In this document: piece by piece, positions 16,301-27,600 of the stretch | Layout: the number at the start of each line of letters is the position of its first letter | How positions within the stretch are numbered: the stretch's first letter is position 1 | Position numbers and translations under genes: made by a program | Notes under the pieces: generated by a model | The model's database searches: none | The model's input: the letters and a program-made list of their open reading frames with translations, nothing else | Told to the model about the DNA's origin: nothing | NCBI GenBank assembly: GCA_013306675.1 | Contig: JABLUY010000116.1 | Location: 46,789-110,788, forward strand | Length of the DNA stretch: 64,000 nt | Source: Thraustochytrium sp. TN22 | Taxonomy: Eukaryota; Sar; Bigyra; Thraustochytrida; Thraustochytriidae | Reading direction: 5' to 3'

Positions 16301-19213
16301 TCAAACATTGTCATCGAGATGGAGGGCCGCCAAGGCTTGCTCAGGGCCACGCTGCTGCTGCCGCTGGGCGGCTGCGGCGCTGCGCAGGGTGGCGGAGGCC
16401 TTGCGGAGGCTCGAGGCGACCCAGGAGGGCGTCGTCTCTTTGACACGCTGGACCCAGCCGGAGACGAGCTCGAGTGAGCTGACCGAGGAGGCGAGCTCGG
16501 CAGCAACGCGGGACCAGCGCTGAAAGGCAACGTGGTTGGCGATGGCGCTCCACTTGGGCGCCATGGTGTGCCAGAACGAGCCAGGGCGCGCGCGCTCGCC
16601 GGCGAGCTCAATATCGCGCGAGACGCGCAAAAACTGCTGCTTCCAGAGCAGCTGAAAGGAGCGGTCGCGCTTGCGCAGCGTGCGCAGCACCCCGAGGATG
16701 GCCTGGAGCTGGCCGGTGCGCGGGTCGAGCGCGTCGTTGATGTGCCGCAGGTGCTGACGCATCGAAGCGCCCTCCTGCTGACCGCCCACGATGGTCGACG
16801 CAATGCTCTGCAGGTGCTCGCGCCACTCGCCGTTGCGGAACTGGCGCGGGCGCGTGCGCGCGGCCAGCAGCACGGCCTTGAGCGAGATGACGAGGATGCG
16901 CAGCATGGAGGGCTCCTCCGTCGTCTCGTTGGTGAGCATAAGACGCAAGATCGAGACGCCATCCTCCTCCTCGCCCTGCAGCAGGAGGCGCATGAAGCTC
17001 ATGCCAGAGCCGTCGTCCTCCTCGCCCGCCATGAGTAGCTGCATGAGCGAGACGCCTTGCTCGTTATCGGCGCGCAGGGTGGCGCCCAGCTTCAGATAGC
17101 CCGACTTGAAGTCCACGCTCGTACCGAGCATGAGGCGCGCCAGCGAGTCCTCGCCCTCGAGCTCGCCCTGGAAGAAGAGGTCCGCGATCGACGGCGTGCC
17201 GGACGTGAGCAGGTCAATGAGCGCGCGCCGCTCGCGCGTCGCGCGCCGCCAGAGCCGCGGGCGCCGACGCCGCGGGCCGTCGCTGCCCCCCGCCGCCGGG
17301 CCCTCCTCGTCCAAGCGCGCCGCGGCCTCGGCAACCGCCGCCGCCTCGTCCTCCCCGTCCTCGCCATAAAGTTCTTCCCCGTCCTCTCCGTCCGCGTCCT
17401 CGGCCGCCTCGCTCGCCAGGTCGGCGCCCGGGGCCAGCATGCGCGAGGACACGGCGGCCTGCTGCGCGTCGCGGGGCTTGTACCGGTAAAAGAGCAGACG
17501 CATCAGCGAGGGCTGGTCGCCGCGGCGCTCCGGCGCCACCATGAGGCGCAGAACTGACGACCGCGACATCGAGTCGCCACCAAAGATGTACGTGGACAGC
17601 GCCGGCCGGTGGCCTTTGTGGTCCTCGAAGCTCGTCATGATCATGCGCGCGATAGACAAACCGTTTCCATTGCGGTCCTCCACCATGCGGCGCAGAATCG
17701 AGCCGCGGCCCTCTCGCTCGCCCTCCAGAATGAGGTCCATGAGCGACGGCCGCCCCTGGAGCAGCAGCCGCATCAGGCTCAGCGGCGCCGATGCCGCGTC
17801 GGGCGTGTCCGGCAAGTTCGTCTGGAACTCCTCGAAGCGCAGCGCCTGCTCAAAGACGCTTGGCAGGCCATCGGACGCGCTGCCGCCCGAGGTCCTGTCT
17901 CGCAGCGTCAGCAGGTACGTGAGCGACGGGTAGCCGTTCACCTCATCACCCTCGAAGAGCAGGCGCGCCAGCGGCGTGAGGGGCGACGCACGCTTGCCCA
18001 TGAACTGCCGCGCCACAGACGGCTCGCCCATGAGCAGCAGCTGGGAGATGCTGCGCGACTTGCGGTCCCGCGTGTCTCGGCACAGCATGAGCTGCATCGG
18101 GGAGAGCCCGCCCTCGGGCGGCTGCGCGCACAGCCGCCGCATGAGCGAGGACGGCACGGCATTCTGCTCGCCGTCCAGCAGGAGACGCATCAGGGACGGC
18201 CGCCCGCGCAGAAAGAGCCGCAGCATGCGCGCCCGCTTGCGCAGCATGAGCCACTGCACCGAGGGCCGTCCGCTGCGTGACCGCTTCCACAGAGACGGGC
18301 TGCCCTGCAGCAGGAGCCCGCGCACGTGCGGGTGCAGCATGAGGCGGAAGATGCCGATGCGCCGCGGCCGCGCCGGCGCCTCGCGGACGCGCAGCTCGCG
18401 CAGGCACGGGCAGAACCCGCCGTCCATCTCAAAGCCTACGATCATGCTGCCCTCCGCGGCACGGCTCGTGAACGGCCGCCCGCCCGCGCCGCCATACCAC
18501 CGGCTCGTGCGCCCCAGGTTCGTCACGAACTGCACGCCGTCCAGATGCTTGTGCTGCCGGCCCTTGACGCGCACCAGGTATTCGCGGTCGCGCGGCGCCA
18601 GCACGAAGGCCTCCTGGTCCTCGCCGCCGCTCGACATGTCGCCGTGCCCTGCGCGGTGCCCGTCCTCGAACTCCAGCTCGATGCCGTCCACGTGCCGTCC
18701 CACGCGCACGCGCACGGCCACCACGCAGCCGTGCGCTGCTGCGTCCAGCCGCCCGCCCACCGTGAGCACCTCCTCCTCGGCGTCCCCGTGGCCATCCTTG
18801 ACCCGCGAGTCGTGCGGGCCGTCCTCCACCTCCAGGTCTGCGTCCTCGTCGCCGCCCAGGTAGTCCAGGTCCTCGCCGGGGCCCAGCGCGCGCGCCGCCT
18901 GCCGCAGGCTGCGCTCCACGGCCTCCCAGTCGCCGCGCGCCGCGCTCTCCGCGGCGCCGCCCAGCGCCGCCATGAGCGCCGCCACCGCGATGGTCTCGCG
19001 CAGCCCGCGCCGCTCCGCTTCTTCGGTCTGCCCCGCCCTGCTCTGCGCGGCCGCGCGCAGCTGCCGGTGCGCCGCGCCGCCCGTCGCCGCGCCGCCGCGC
19101 CGCCTTAGGGCTCTGCGCCTCCGAGTCGCCGCCGGCCGCGGTAGGTAATAACTCAACTTCGGGCGCGGCGCGTGCACGGCCGTGCTCGTCCCGCTCGTCC
19201 GCGGGTTCTCCAT
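16301..19213 (-). CDS. Jacalin-type lectin domain protein with novel SLMRLLLxG repeats
   Basis: The first true in-frame ATG is at 19213 (MENPRTSGTS), giving 970 residues. After a basic head and an acidic linker, about residues 160-300 match the jacalin (mannose-binding) lectin fold: VDGIELEFEDG, then a Gly-rich loop, FVLAPRDREYLVRVKG, LDGVQFVTNLGRTSRWYGG and MIVGFEMDGG. Some 430 residues follow made of degenerate units with core S-(L/I)-(M/A)-R-L-(L/M)-L-x-G, such as PSLMRLLLQG, SLARLMLG, SLMQLLMAGEEDD and SFMRLLLQGEEED. An acidic insert (about 610-650) splits the array. The end is a helical domain with conserved-looking Trp residues (LLWKQQFL, WSAIANHVAFQRWSRVA). No signal peptide or catalytic motif. 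Sugar binding is inferred from the jacalin fold; the role of the repeats is unknown. Confidence 0.75.
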   Translation of the reverse strand: MENPRTSGTSTAVHAPRPKLSYYLPRPAATRRRRALRRRGGAATGGAAHRQLRAAAQSRAGQTEEAERRGLRETIAVAALMAALGGAAESAARGDWEAVERSLRQAARALGPGEDLDYLGGDEDADLEVEDGPHDSRVKDGHGDAEEEVLTVGGRLDAAAHGCVVAVRVRVGRHVDGIELEFEDGHRAGHGDMSSGGEDQEAFVLAPRDREYLVRVKGRQHKHLDGVQFVTNLGRTSRWYGGAGGRPFTSRAAEGSMIVGFEMDGGFCPCLRELRVREAPARPRRIGIFRLMLHPHVRGLLLQGSPSLWKRSRSGRPSVQWLMLRKRARMLRLFLRGRPSLMRLLLDGEQNAVPSSLMRRLCAQPPEGGLSPMQLMLCRDTRDRKSRSISQLLLMGEPSVARQFMGKRASPLTPLARLLFEGDEVNGYPSLTYLLTLRDRTSGGSASDGLPSVFEQALRFEEFQTNLPDTPDAASAPLSLMRLLLQGRPSLMDLILEGEREGRGSILRRMVEDRNGNGLSIARMIMTSFEDHKGHRPALSTYIFGGDSMSRSSVLRLMVAPERRGDQPSLMRLLFYRYKPRDAQQAAVSSRMLAPGADLASEAAEDADGEDGEELYGEDGEDEAAAVAEAAARLDEEGPAAGGSDGPRRRRPRLWRRATRERRALIDLLTSGTPSIADLFFQGELEGEDSLARLMLGTSVDFKSGYLKLGATLRADNEQGVSLMQLLMAGEEDDGSGMSFMRLLLQGEEEDGVSILRLMLTNETTEEPSMLRILVISLKAVLLAARTRPRQFRNGEWREHLQSIASTIVGGQQEGASMRQHLRHINDALDPRTGQLQAILGVLRTLRKRDRSFQLLWKQQFLRVSRDIELAGERARPGSFWHTMAPKWSAIANHVAFQRWSRVAAELASSVSSLELVSGWVQRVKETTPSWVASSLRKASATLRSAAAAQRQQQRGPEQALAALHLDDNV

Positions 19214-19467
19214 CGCCGCTGCTCGCCGCGGCTGGTGCGCAGGGCGGAGCCGAGGGCCGCCAACGAGCGTGGCAACGCCGTGTCTTTGCTGCAAGGTGTG
19301 GAGGACTGGCTGTGAGGTTGAGGTGGCTGAGACTCTGTACCAAGCTCAGCCGATGTTGCTTCTCTGGGTCACGGTACAGCGCAAAGGTGGTCTGCGGCTC
19401 TCTGGAATCACGTTACAGCGGAAAGAAAGCAATCGTCTTTTCGTGCTTTTCATCAAGAGACACAATA

Positions 19468-21165
19468 TCACTTGGGGACGACCGATTGCATGGCCGCTTC
19501 CGCAAGATTCATACGCACGTAGGCCGCGAGGCTGTCGAACTCGTCCTTTTGCAGCTGTGCCTTGCCGCGAGCGCGATCCGTGGCGAAGGCGCGCAGCGGT
19601 TCCAGGAGTTGGGTGCCAAGCCCCTCGGCGGTGGGTGCGAGTGCGTGCAGGAGCAGAGCCGAAAGCACCTGCCACTCGCTGGCGGAGAGGGCTTGCACGG
19701 GCCGTGAGTGATTGAAGCCGGTGCTTGCCACATGAAGCGCCTCGAGCGCCGCTCGACGGTAGTACATACCGGACGGGAGCGCCGCCGCAATAATTCCGCA
19801 TGCGCGCGACAGGTTGGTGTGCAAGACCTGGGCTCGGCTCTGCGTGACCGGGTCGGGCTCACTCGAGGTGGCCGTCGAGGGCCGCGGCGTCGTCCATGCG
19901 TTGATCACGTCCGTGAAACGCATCAATGGCGTGAACTCGAAGGTGTCCAGGTCCTCACGCAGGTCCGAGATGTCGAAAAACGACATGCCTGGCCCGAGAT
20001 CAACGTCCTTGTCCAGCTCATCCGACGCGTCCTCCGCAGCCTCGTCTTCCTCCCCGGCCGCGTCGTCCTGCCACAAGGCAGCAGCAGCAGCAGGGTCGCT
20101 TGCGGCCAACGGCACGCCCTCTTCCTCCTCCTCCTCCTCCTCGACGTCGTTGTCCTCCGCCTCCTCCTCCTCGTCGTCTCCCCCCCCGCCTTCCTCCTTG
20201 TTCTCCTCCCCGTCGTTGACCTTGCCCTTTTCGTCGGCCGCGTCCACTGCGGCCTCCGTGCCGGGCGTCTGTGTGCTCGTAGCCTGGATCTGGACCCCTC
20301 CGGATGCTGACTGCGCGCTGGTGGCCTGACGCGCGGCGTCTGCGAAGCCCGCGTCCTCGTCGATGCCGAGCTCGCGCAGCTGCGCCGCCAGCATCTCCGG
20401 ATCAACGGCGTCCGGCCGGGGTGGCGCGGGCGCAGTCTGCGCGTCTGCAGCAGCGCTCTCCGCTGCCGACGCCGCCTTTTTCGCTTTGATTTTCTCCGCA
20501 AGCGCCATACGTGCCGCCTTGGTGTCCTCCGGCGCAGCGCGGTAGCCCTCCACTGCAAAGGTCGAGACCTTGGAGCCGGCGGCAGGAAAGGACTGCGACG
20601 GCGGGACGCCCGTGGTTGTGCGCTCCACGACGGGCGCAGCGCTCGACACGAGCTGGCTGACGGCGGCGCCAGCGCCCGTTGCGGCCGGCACGACTGCAGC
20701 GGTGGCGGCGGTGGCGCCCCCCGCCGGTGCCGCCGCGACCTCCTTGTCCGAGGTACCGTCCAGGAGCGGGATGTCGATGCGGCTGCCCGGCGTCGTCGCC
20801 GGCACCTGCACCTTGAGCAGCTCGAGCCGGTGTAGGCAGTCCATGCTGCAGAAGCGGCGGACCTGGTCGGCCTCGACGATGAGCCTGCGCTGCACATCGA
20901 CAACCTTGCGCTGCGGCGTTGCGGAGGTGGGCGGCTTGCCGCACAGCGGGTAGCCGCACAGCTGGTTCAGGCGGCGCTCTTCCGCTAGGTCGTCCAGGTC
21001 GCCCGGCTGGAAGCGCCGCGCGGCGGACCGCAGCAGGTCCACCGACATGCGCTTCTGATCGAGCAGCCCCACCTGCAGCCGGAATACTGCCTTGTGCCGC
21101 CGCAGCTGCTGCTGCAGCTCCTGCACATCCTCCGCCGACAGCTGCGCCCGCCCGCGGCCCTCCAT
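19468..21165 (-). CDS. RPAP2: RPAP2/Rtr1-family RNA polymerase II CTD phosphatase
   Basis: A 565-residue protein starting at the ATG at 21165 (MEGRGRAQLS); upstream frame is leader. Residues 1-135 form the RTR1 domain: a helical start (QLRRHKAVFRLQVGLLDQ, then LLRSAARRFQPGDLDDLAEERRLNQLCGYPLCG) and FCSMDCLHRLELL, giving the Cys-Cys...Cys-Cys zinc set with the family spacing. Rtr1/RPAP2 removes Ser5 phosphate from the RNA polymerase II tail and helps polymerase import. The middle is disordered, with an acidic E/D run near 20100-20220. A second folded segment begins MSFFDISDLREDLDTFEFTPLMRF and ends in a helical region. RPAP2 homologues also have a long, poorly conserved C-terminus. Assignment is good for the domain and likely for function. 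Confidence 0.85.
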   Translation of the reverse strand: MEGRGRAQLSAEDVQELQQQLRRHKAVFRLQVGLLDQKRMSVDLLRSAARRFQPGDLDDLAEERRLNQLCGYPLCGKPPTSATPQRKVVDVQRRLIVEADQVRRFCSMDCLHRLELLKVQVPATTPGSRIDIPLLDGTSDKEVAAAPAGGATAATAAVVPAATGAGAAVSQLVSSAAPVVERTTTGVPPSQSFPAAGSKVSTFAVEGYRAAPEDTKAARMALAEKIKAKKAASAAESAAADAQTAPAPPRPDAVDPEMLAAQLRELGIDEDAGFADAARQATSAQSASGGVQIQATSTQTPGTEAAVDAADEKGKVNDGEENKEEGGGGDDEEEEAEDNDVEEEEEEEEGVPLAASDPAAAAALWQDDAAGEEDEAAEDASDELDKDVDLGPGMSFFDISDLREDLDTFEFTPLMRFTDVINAWTTPRPSTATSSEPDPVTQSRAQVLHTNLSRACGIIAAALPSGMYYRRAALEALHVASTGFNHSRPVQALSASEWQVLSALLLHALAPTAEGLGTQLLEPLRAFATDRARGKAQLQKDEFDSLAAYVRMNLAEAAMQSVVPK

Positions 21166-21615
21166 GGCCGCGTAGTCCTCGCGAAGAGGCGCGCGCGCAC
21201 GAGAGACAGAGAGAGAGAGAGTTGGAGCTCTGTGCGCCCGCTGATGCCCACCCAGAGAAGAGAGAGACAGACAAGAAAGGACCAAGCGCAAACCAACCAC
21301 CAGCGGCAATCAAAGAGCACGCTTGCTGGCAAGGCGGAGAGCATAGGCAAGCGTCTGCACTGCTGCAATGTCCACTTGCGAGCGATGCGACGCGTGTTCC
21401 AACGAACATGCTCGGCAACAACGTCTGCCTGGCCGGAAGCACGGCAGCAAGTAGGAGCGATCATCAGGATGAGCAAGACGTAAAAAGCAGAAGCCTGACT
21501 CACTGTCGAAACAAGAACCGGTGGCGGCTCGCGCCGGCGGACACAAGTCACGGCGTGCTGGTCATCAAAAAGATACATGAGCCCGAGTCTGACTGGTGTC
21601 ACTTCTGCACGGCAT
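21166..21615. other. Intergenic region between RPAP2-like and BEACH genes
   Basis: About 450 bp: the leader or promoter of the RPAP2-like gene and the 3' end of the BEACH gene. It has a GA tract at about 21201-21221 (CT in the sense of the gene). No gene seen. Confidence 0.45.
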
Positions 21616-24600
21616 TCACTTCTGCACGGCATCGGCCGAGGCCCACAGGAAGATTTGGCCGCTGGCGTTGGCCGCGGCGAGGCGACGCTGGGGCTTGTCG
21701 AGACCGACGGTGGTGATGGGTCGGTTGTAACCGGAGGAGAGCAGAACACGAAGCGCAAAGTTGCGCTTGCCGGGCCCCTCGATAAGATCCCAGAGGGCGA
21801 CGGCGCCAGCAGCGTGGCCCGTGACGGCCACGATACCGTCCTGGTAGTCGTCACAGGAGGTGGCAATACAGCAGCGCGGTGCGTCGAGACGCAGGCCGTC
21901 ACGCACGGGCGTGAGGTGGGTGGTGGCGAGGAGCTCGCCGTTGACATGCCAGTAGCAGAGGTCGCCGCCGGAGAGTGTGAGAATGTTGCCGTTGGCTTCG
22001 TTGATGCTGACGCTCTGCACGGGGCCCGTCTGGCGCTGCAGGCGGCGGATGAAGCACTTCTTCTCGAGGTCCCAGAGCACGACTGTGGAGTCGCGCGAGC
22101 CGGAGCAGGCAATGCCCTGCTTCTGCGAGGTGGCCAGCGCCGTGATGGCGGCGGTGTGCGAGGAGAGCACCTGGACCTGGTCCAGCGTCCAGGCGCCGCC
22201 GCGCGCTTTGGACTTGCGAAGGTGCCACACGGAGACGAGGGCATCGGTGCCGCCCGTCCAGACCTGGGCGCCGTCCTCCGTCACGCTGCAGGCCGTGATA
22301 GGGCCGGTATGCAGCGCCTCGAAGACCGCGACGACCTTGCCGGCGGTGAGCGCATGGTTGAGACTCTGCTGCTGCACCTGGTAGAGACGCAGCGAGCCAT
22401 TCTCTGAGCCCCAGCTCAGGTAGAGCCCGTTAAAGGGCAGGACGGCCGTGGCGTCGCCCACGAGCGCCACGACGCGATCGCTGGAGACCAGGACCTCGCG
22501 CGGCGTGCCGGCCACGCCCAGGCGGCGCTGCGCGTAGCCCGACTCGCAGCGCATCATGGCGCAGTGGCCCGGCAGCGGGTGCTCCGGCGCATGGCCGGGC
22601 TCCTGCGCATCCGGGCGCTTGTAGGCGCCCGGCACGATGAGCGGTGGCGCGAGGTGCTGATGCCAGCTGACGGCCGCGGCGTCCGCCTCGGCCACCGGGC
22701 GGTCCGCGTCCATGCGCGGCACGACGCGCTTCGGGTGCGGCTTGGAGAAGAGCTTGCGCGGCGTCTGGCCAAAGTTGTGGATCTGCGCGAGCGTCGCCTT
22801 CTTGAGCACCGGGTCCTCGATCTCGTCCGGGTTCACCTCGCCCTCGTAGGTGAGCGGGTGGAAGACGTTCTGCGCCTCAATCGCCGCACGCCCGCGCTGC
22901 TTGTAGCCGAAGATGAGGTCCACCCACTCGTGCAGGTGCTCCGACACGTGGCGGGACTCCAGCGCGCGCCGGTGCATGCGCACAAAGTAGTACGGGTCGT
23001 CCTCGCTCCAAACCGGCAACTCGACGTCGTCCACGCGCACACCGCGCTGCGTCGTGCCAAAGTCGAAGCGGTTGCGGTTCCGGAGAAACTCAGGCAGGTA
23101 AAAGAACTCCGGGATGAGCTCGCGCACGTCCTGCGCGTTGAAGTCCTCGCCCGAGACGCTGCGCCAGCTCGAGATGAAGGAGTGAAAGAGGCGGTCCGCG
23201 CGGTCAAACTGGCCGCCCTGCAGCTCTAGCGCCATGCTTGTGTACGGCTCGAGCCGGATCAGGTACTGCAGCACGTACGCCGAGCACGAGTAGTGCGTGC
23301 CGTAGTGGAAGGGCTGCATCTGCGTCTCCTCGGCCGCCGAAGCCAGCAGCGCGTAGCGCTCTGTGAACTGCTTGGCGCGCTCGTGGTTGAGGGCGCCCAT
23401 GGGCTTGGACAGGTCACGGTAAGACGCCGGGTCCTCCAGGTCCAGCGACTCCTTCGTGTACTGCTGCAGCACCCACGGGAACACCGGGTACTGCGTCAAG
23501 TCGTTGTGGGACCGCCCTGCCAGCATGTTCAGGTACATGAGGTAGGAGAAGTTCGAGATCTCGCCGTCGCGCCACTGCCGCGTCACGGATGCGCGGAACC
23601 GCCGGAACGGCGCCATGAGCGCGCCCAGCGACAGGCCCTCAGGATTCATCAGGCTTGACTGCGCCAGACCCTGCATGTGGCTCGACTTGGAGATGATCAG
23701 GTTCGGCAGGTCCTTGGCCAGCACCTTGGTGAACACCCAATCACGGTCCTCCTGCGAGTCGAAGACCAGCAGAAAGTTCCCGCCATCCACCGCGAAGAAC
23801 TCAATACCCACCTCGCAGAACATGTACCGCCGCCGGTACATCTCGCGGATTTGGTCAAACCGTAGCTTGCGCAGCTCATGCGGCTGCGCCGCGTCCGCCA
23901 CGTCACCGTGGGAGACGTTCGACGCGGCTGACGATGTGCGAACCATGCTGCGCCGCGGGGAGGCGCCCGGATACGCGCTCAGCGGCTCGTACCCCGCGCC
24001 CGGCGCCAGGATATGGATGAAATCCCCGCGCGTCGTCACCTCGTACGTGTGACTCAGCGCGCGTTCCGCCAGCGGCAGCTGCTCCACATTCTGGTCGTCC
24101 CTGGCGCGATAGTTGGACGCGAAGTACAGGGATGTCTCGCACAGCAGGCACACGCCACGGTGCGCCTCCATGCCGCTCACGTCTGCACAGTCCACGATAC
24201 GCTCCGGCTTGCGATTGCGGTCCAGGTGATCCAGCTCCGTCCACAATCGCTCCTCATTTTGCCAGCCTAGCGCCGTCATCTCATCCTCGATGGACACCGG
24301 CTCGTTCCCAGTGCGCCCGGTGGCCCGGATCGGCGCAACCGCAGCCACCGCCGTCTCGTTCAGGTCGCGGCTCGCGGCGGGCTTCACGTCGGGCTTCGCA
24401 CTCCTGCTGCCCTCGCCGCCGTTGTCGGCAGCGAAGTCGCGCCCCGGCGCTAGGGGGCTTTGGCTGTTCGCTTCGCTGCCGGGGCTGTCCTCGCGCTGCG
24501 TCGCGAGGCTCATGCGCAGCGATTGCTGCTGCTGCAGCGTGCGTCGCGTCGGCACGGGCGAGCTCTCCGGCGTCAGCATGAAGCTGTCGCCTGCGGTGCC

Positions 24601-27600
24601 CCGCGGCGAAGACAAGCTCAACTCCGACGGGTCCGCCTCGTCACCGGCCTCGCCGTTGATGGGACTATCGTCGTCGCCACGAATCTCCGCCACCGCTTCC
24701 TTCCCCTGCTCTCCACTCTGCCCGCCTGGAGCGCTCCCCGTCGCCTCGGCGACCTCCTCCTCGTCCTCCTCCTCGTCGTCGTCGTCCTCCTCGTCCTCCT
24801 CGTCCAGGTCTTCGCCCTCGTCGGTCAGGGTGCGAAGGCGCGCTCGGTCCTTGGTGGCGCGAGGGGCGCGTAGCGTGCGCAGGACCTGGTTCAGCTGCTC
24901 TTCGTCGCCAAAGTCACCGCCAAAGTCCGTCGACATGCGTCGCGCCTCCCCGGTGGCGGACGAGGCGCTCTTCGCGTCCAAAGACCCATGGTCCGATTCG
25001 TTCGTGTCCAGTACAGCCATGGCCGCCTCCTCCGCCCTCTTGCCAGCGTCCAGGTCCGGCGCGACAGTCGTCATCGCCTCCGCCGCCGCCGCCGCCGCCA
25101 ACGTCGCATCGGCGGCCTCGTCCATACCGCCACCCACTTCATTCTCGGCGCGGCCGTCCTCGACGGTCTTGTTCTCGGCCTCATCCGCCGAGGCCTTGGA
25201 TTTCTGCTTCTCAAGCTTCGCAATGTGCTGCTCCTTGGCTCGCTCGGCGCGCTCCTTGCGCTGGAGCATGAGCTGCTGCTGATCGAGCTCTTCGGCCTCC
25301 TCAGAGTAGTCGCCGACGTAGCGGAACTTTTTGCAAAAGCCGAGGTGGGCGAGCGTACGGCGGCGCATGCGGTCCTGGCCGTCGCTGCAGTCGAGCAAAA
25401 AGTGCATGGCCGCCCCAAGCGGGTTCTCCTCGTGCAGGTGGTCGGCCAGGTTGCAGGACGTCTTGGCGAAGAACATCCGGTGCACGCCACGCAAGAAGGC
25501 GTCCGTCTCCTCGCGCCAGCACCGCTTCCCGCGAAACAGGTGCTCGAGCCCCATGCGCTGCCAACGGCGGTGGCGGTCCACGGCCTCCTCCTGCGTCGCC
25601 GCCATGAGCGTCTTGGCTTCGGCCAGCAGCTTGTCGGGGGCCATGGCCACCTCGCGCTGCGACGCGTCCGTCGTGCTCTCGCGGCGCTTGTTCGCCTGGC
25701 GCTTCATAAATTCCACCTCCAGGTGCAGGTACTTGCGTTTGTCTGGGTACTCGAGGCCGAGGTTCTCCGCCATGATGTCCAGGGTCTGTGGCGGCGTCAA
25801 GCCGCACTGCTGCTGGCTGCCAAAGAGCTCGATGCGCTTGATGCGTTGCCACACGTGCAGCAGCCATACCGGGCACAGGCGGTCCTCCGTATCGCGGCGC
25901 TCGCGCGCCCACTCGAGAAATGCCGACAGCGCCGTCGGGTGCTGATCCACGTCGACCGGTTTGGCCGCACCCGGCACGGCCTCGGCGTCGCCCAGCACCA
26001 GCAGCCGCAGGCCCTCGCGAAGGTCCGGGTCCAGCTCGAAGAGCTGCAGGCGGCCGACCGCCACCTTGTTCAGCGTGCGCGCCAGCATCTCCTGCATCTC
26101 GCGGTCCTCCGCGCCAATGGCCACGCTCAGGTGCTCCATGGTAAGCCCCAGCAGGCAGGTCGCGAAGAGCGTGCTCTCATCGTACATGTTAAAGTACGGC
26201 CGCATCGGCTCCGGGATCATGTTCGACACGACATAGGGCTCCTTGTATGGCTCGCCGCCGCTCAGCGAGATGCCGTGGCTCTTGAGCAGGCTGCTGATCA
26301 TCTCATCCGGACGCAGACGCTCATAGTTGCGTCTCACGCCCAGCAGCAGCTGGCCCACGCCGTCGGTTGTCTTGTTGCGAAGCGAAACCTCCAGCGACCA
26401 GAGAATGAGCCCCCTCGCGCACCGCAGCACGCGGTCCGGGAACCCTGGACTGTCCACGCAGCTCGCTGCCTGCAGCGTGAGCTCCAGGATGGTGTGCTCG
26501 GCGAAGGGAATCCAGCCAAAGGAGGCGCGCCCAGCCAAAAAGCAAACCAGCGCGCCCACGCGCGCCGGGTCGGCGTTGTGCGGCAGCCGCATGCGGCTGT
26601 CCGAGGACCGCCGCGCCTCCCAGGTGCGCTCGTCCAGCATGAGCGTGAGGCGAGGCAGGAACGCCTGGATGAGCGCCGTCTGGAAGAAGAGCGCGTCCTC
26701 GGCCGCCGCCGTCACGGGGAAGGACTGCATGAGGGTCTCCAGCAACCTGCGGCCTTCCTTGGGCCGCAGCGCCGGGTGCTCCATCATGGCCAGCGCGGAG
26801 CTCGGCTCCGCCTTGCCGGCGCCGGCGGCCAGCCCACTGGCGCTACTACTGTTCGTGGCGCTGCTGCTGCTGCTGCTGCCAGCGCCGGCACCAGCAGCCA
26901 TTGCGCTCGTCAGGGCCGCTGCGCCGGAGGTAGCCGTCATGGTCGCCGCGGCCATGAGACCGGCGTGATCCTCGGCGACGGCGTTGCAGAGCAACTCGCT
27001 GTAGAGCGTCAGCACCTCGTGTGCCACGGGCCCGGCGAAGCGGTCGCTGGCCGCTGCATCCACGGAGCCAGCCGACCGGGGCCGGCCCCGGTCCGCGGCG
27101 GCCTCCGTGAACAGCAGCATGGAGCACATGTCAACAAATGCGCTCGTCTCGAAGAAGCCGACAGACTCCGGGAAGCGCTGGATGGCTGCCACGAAGCTGG
27201 AGCAGACCTCCACGCAGAGCGCCTCGGCGTCTTTGCGCGGCCAGACCGCCGTGGCAGCATCCTTCCTCTTGTTGTAGCTCTTGAAGTAGGAGTAGTTGTT
27301 GTTGTTGTTGTTGCCGTCGTCGTTGTCAACCTCATCGCCGCCGTCATCGTCGTTGCCGTCGTCGAGGGCCGCGCTGTGCGGTGAGGATTCGCTGGCCACG
27401 GATGCCGCCAAGAGGCCGCACAGCAAGTTCATGAGCGCCTCGTGCGCGTCAAGGTACCAGCGCGGGGGCGCGAGGCGCGGTGTACCGGCCAGGAGCGTCT
27501 GAAACTGCTCAACGAGGCCAGCGTGCAGCATCTCCACGTTCGAGGTGGCTTCCACGGTGGACTTGCGGCTCAGCAGCCGCTGCTTGACGCCAGGGCTCAC

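Noticed and set aside
19214-19294. 27-residue extension of the jacalin protein
   Set aside because: The codon at 19294 is TTG; the first ATG is at 19213.
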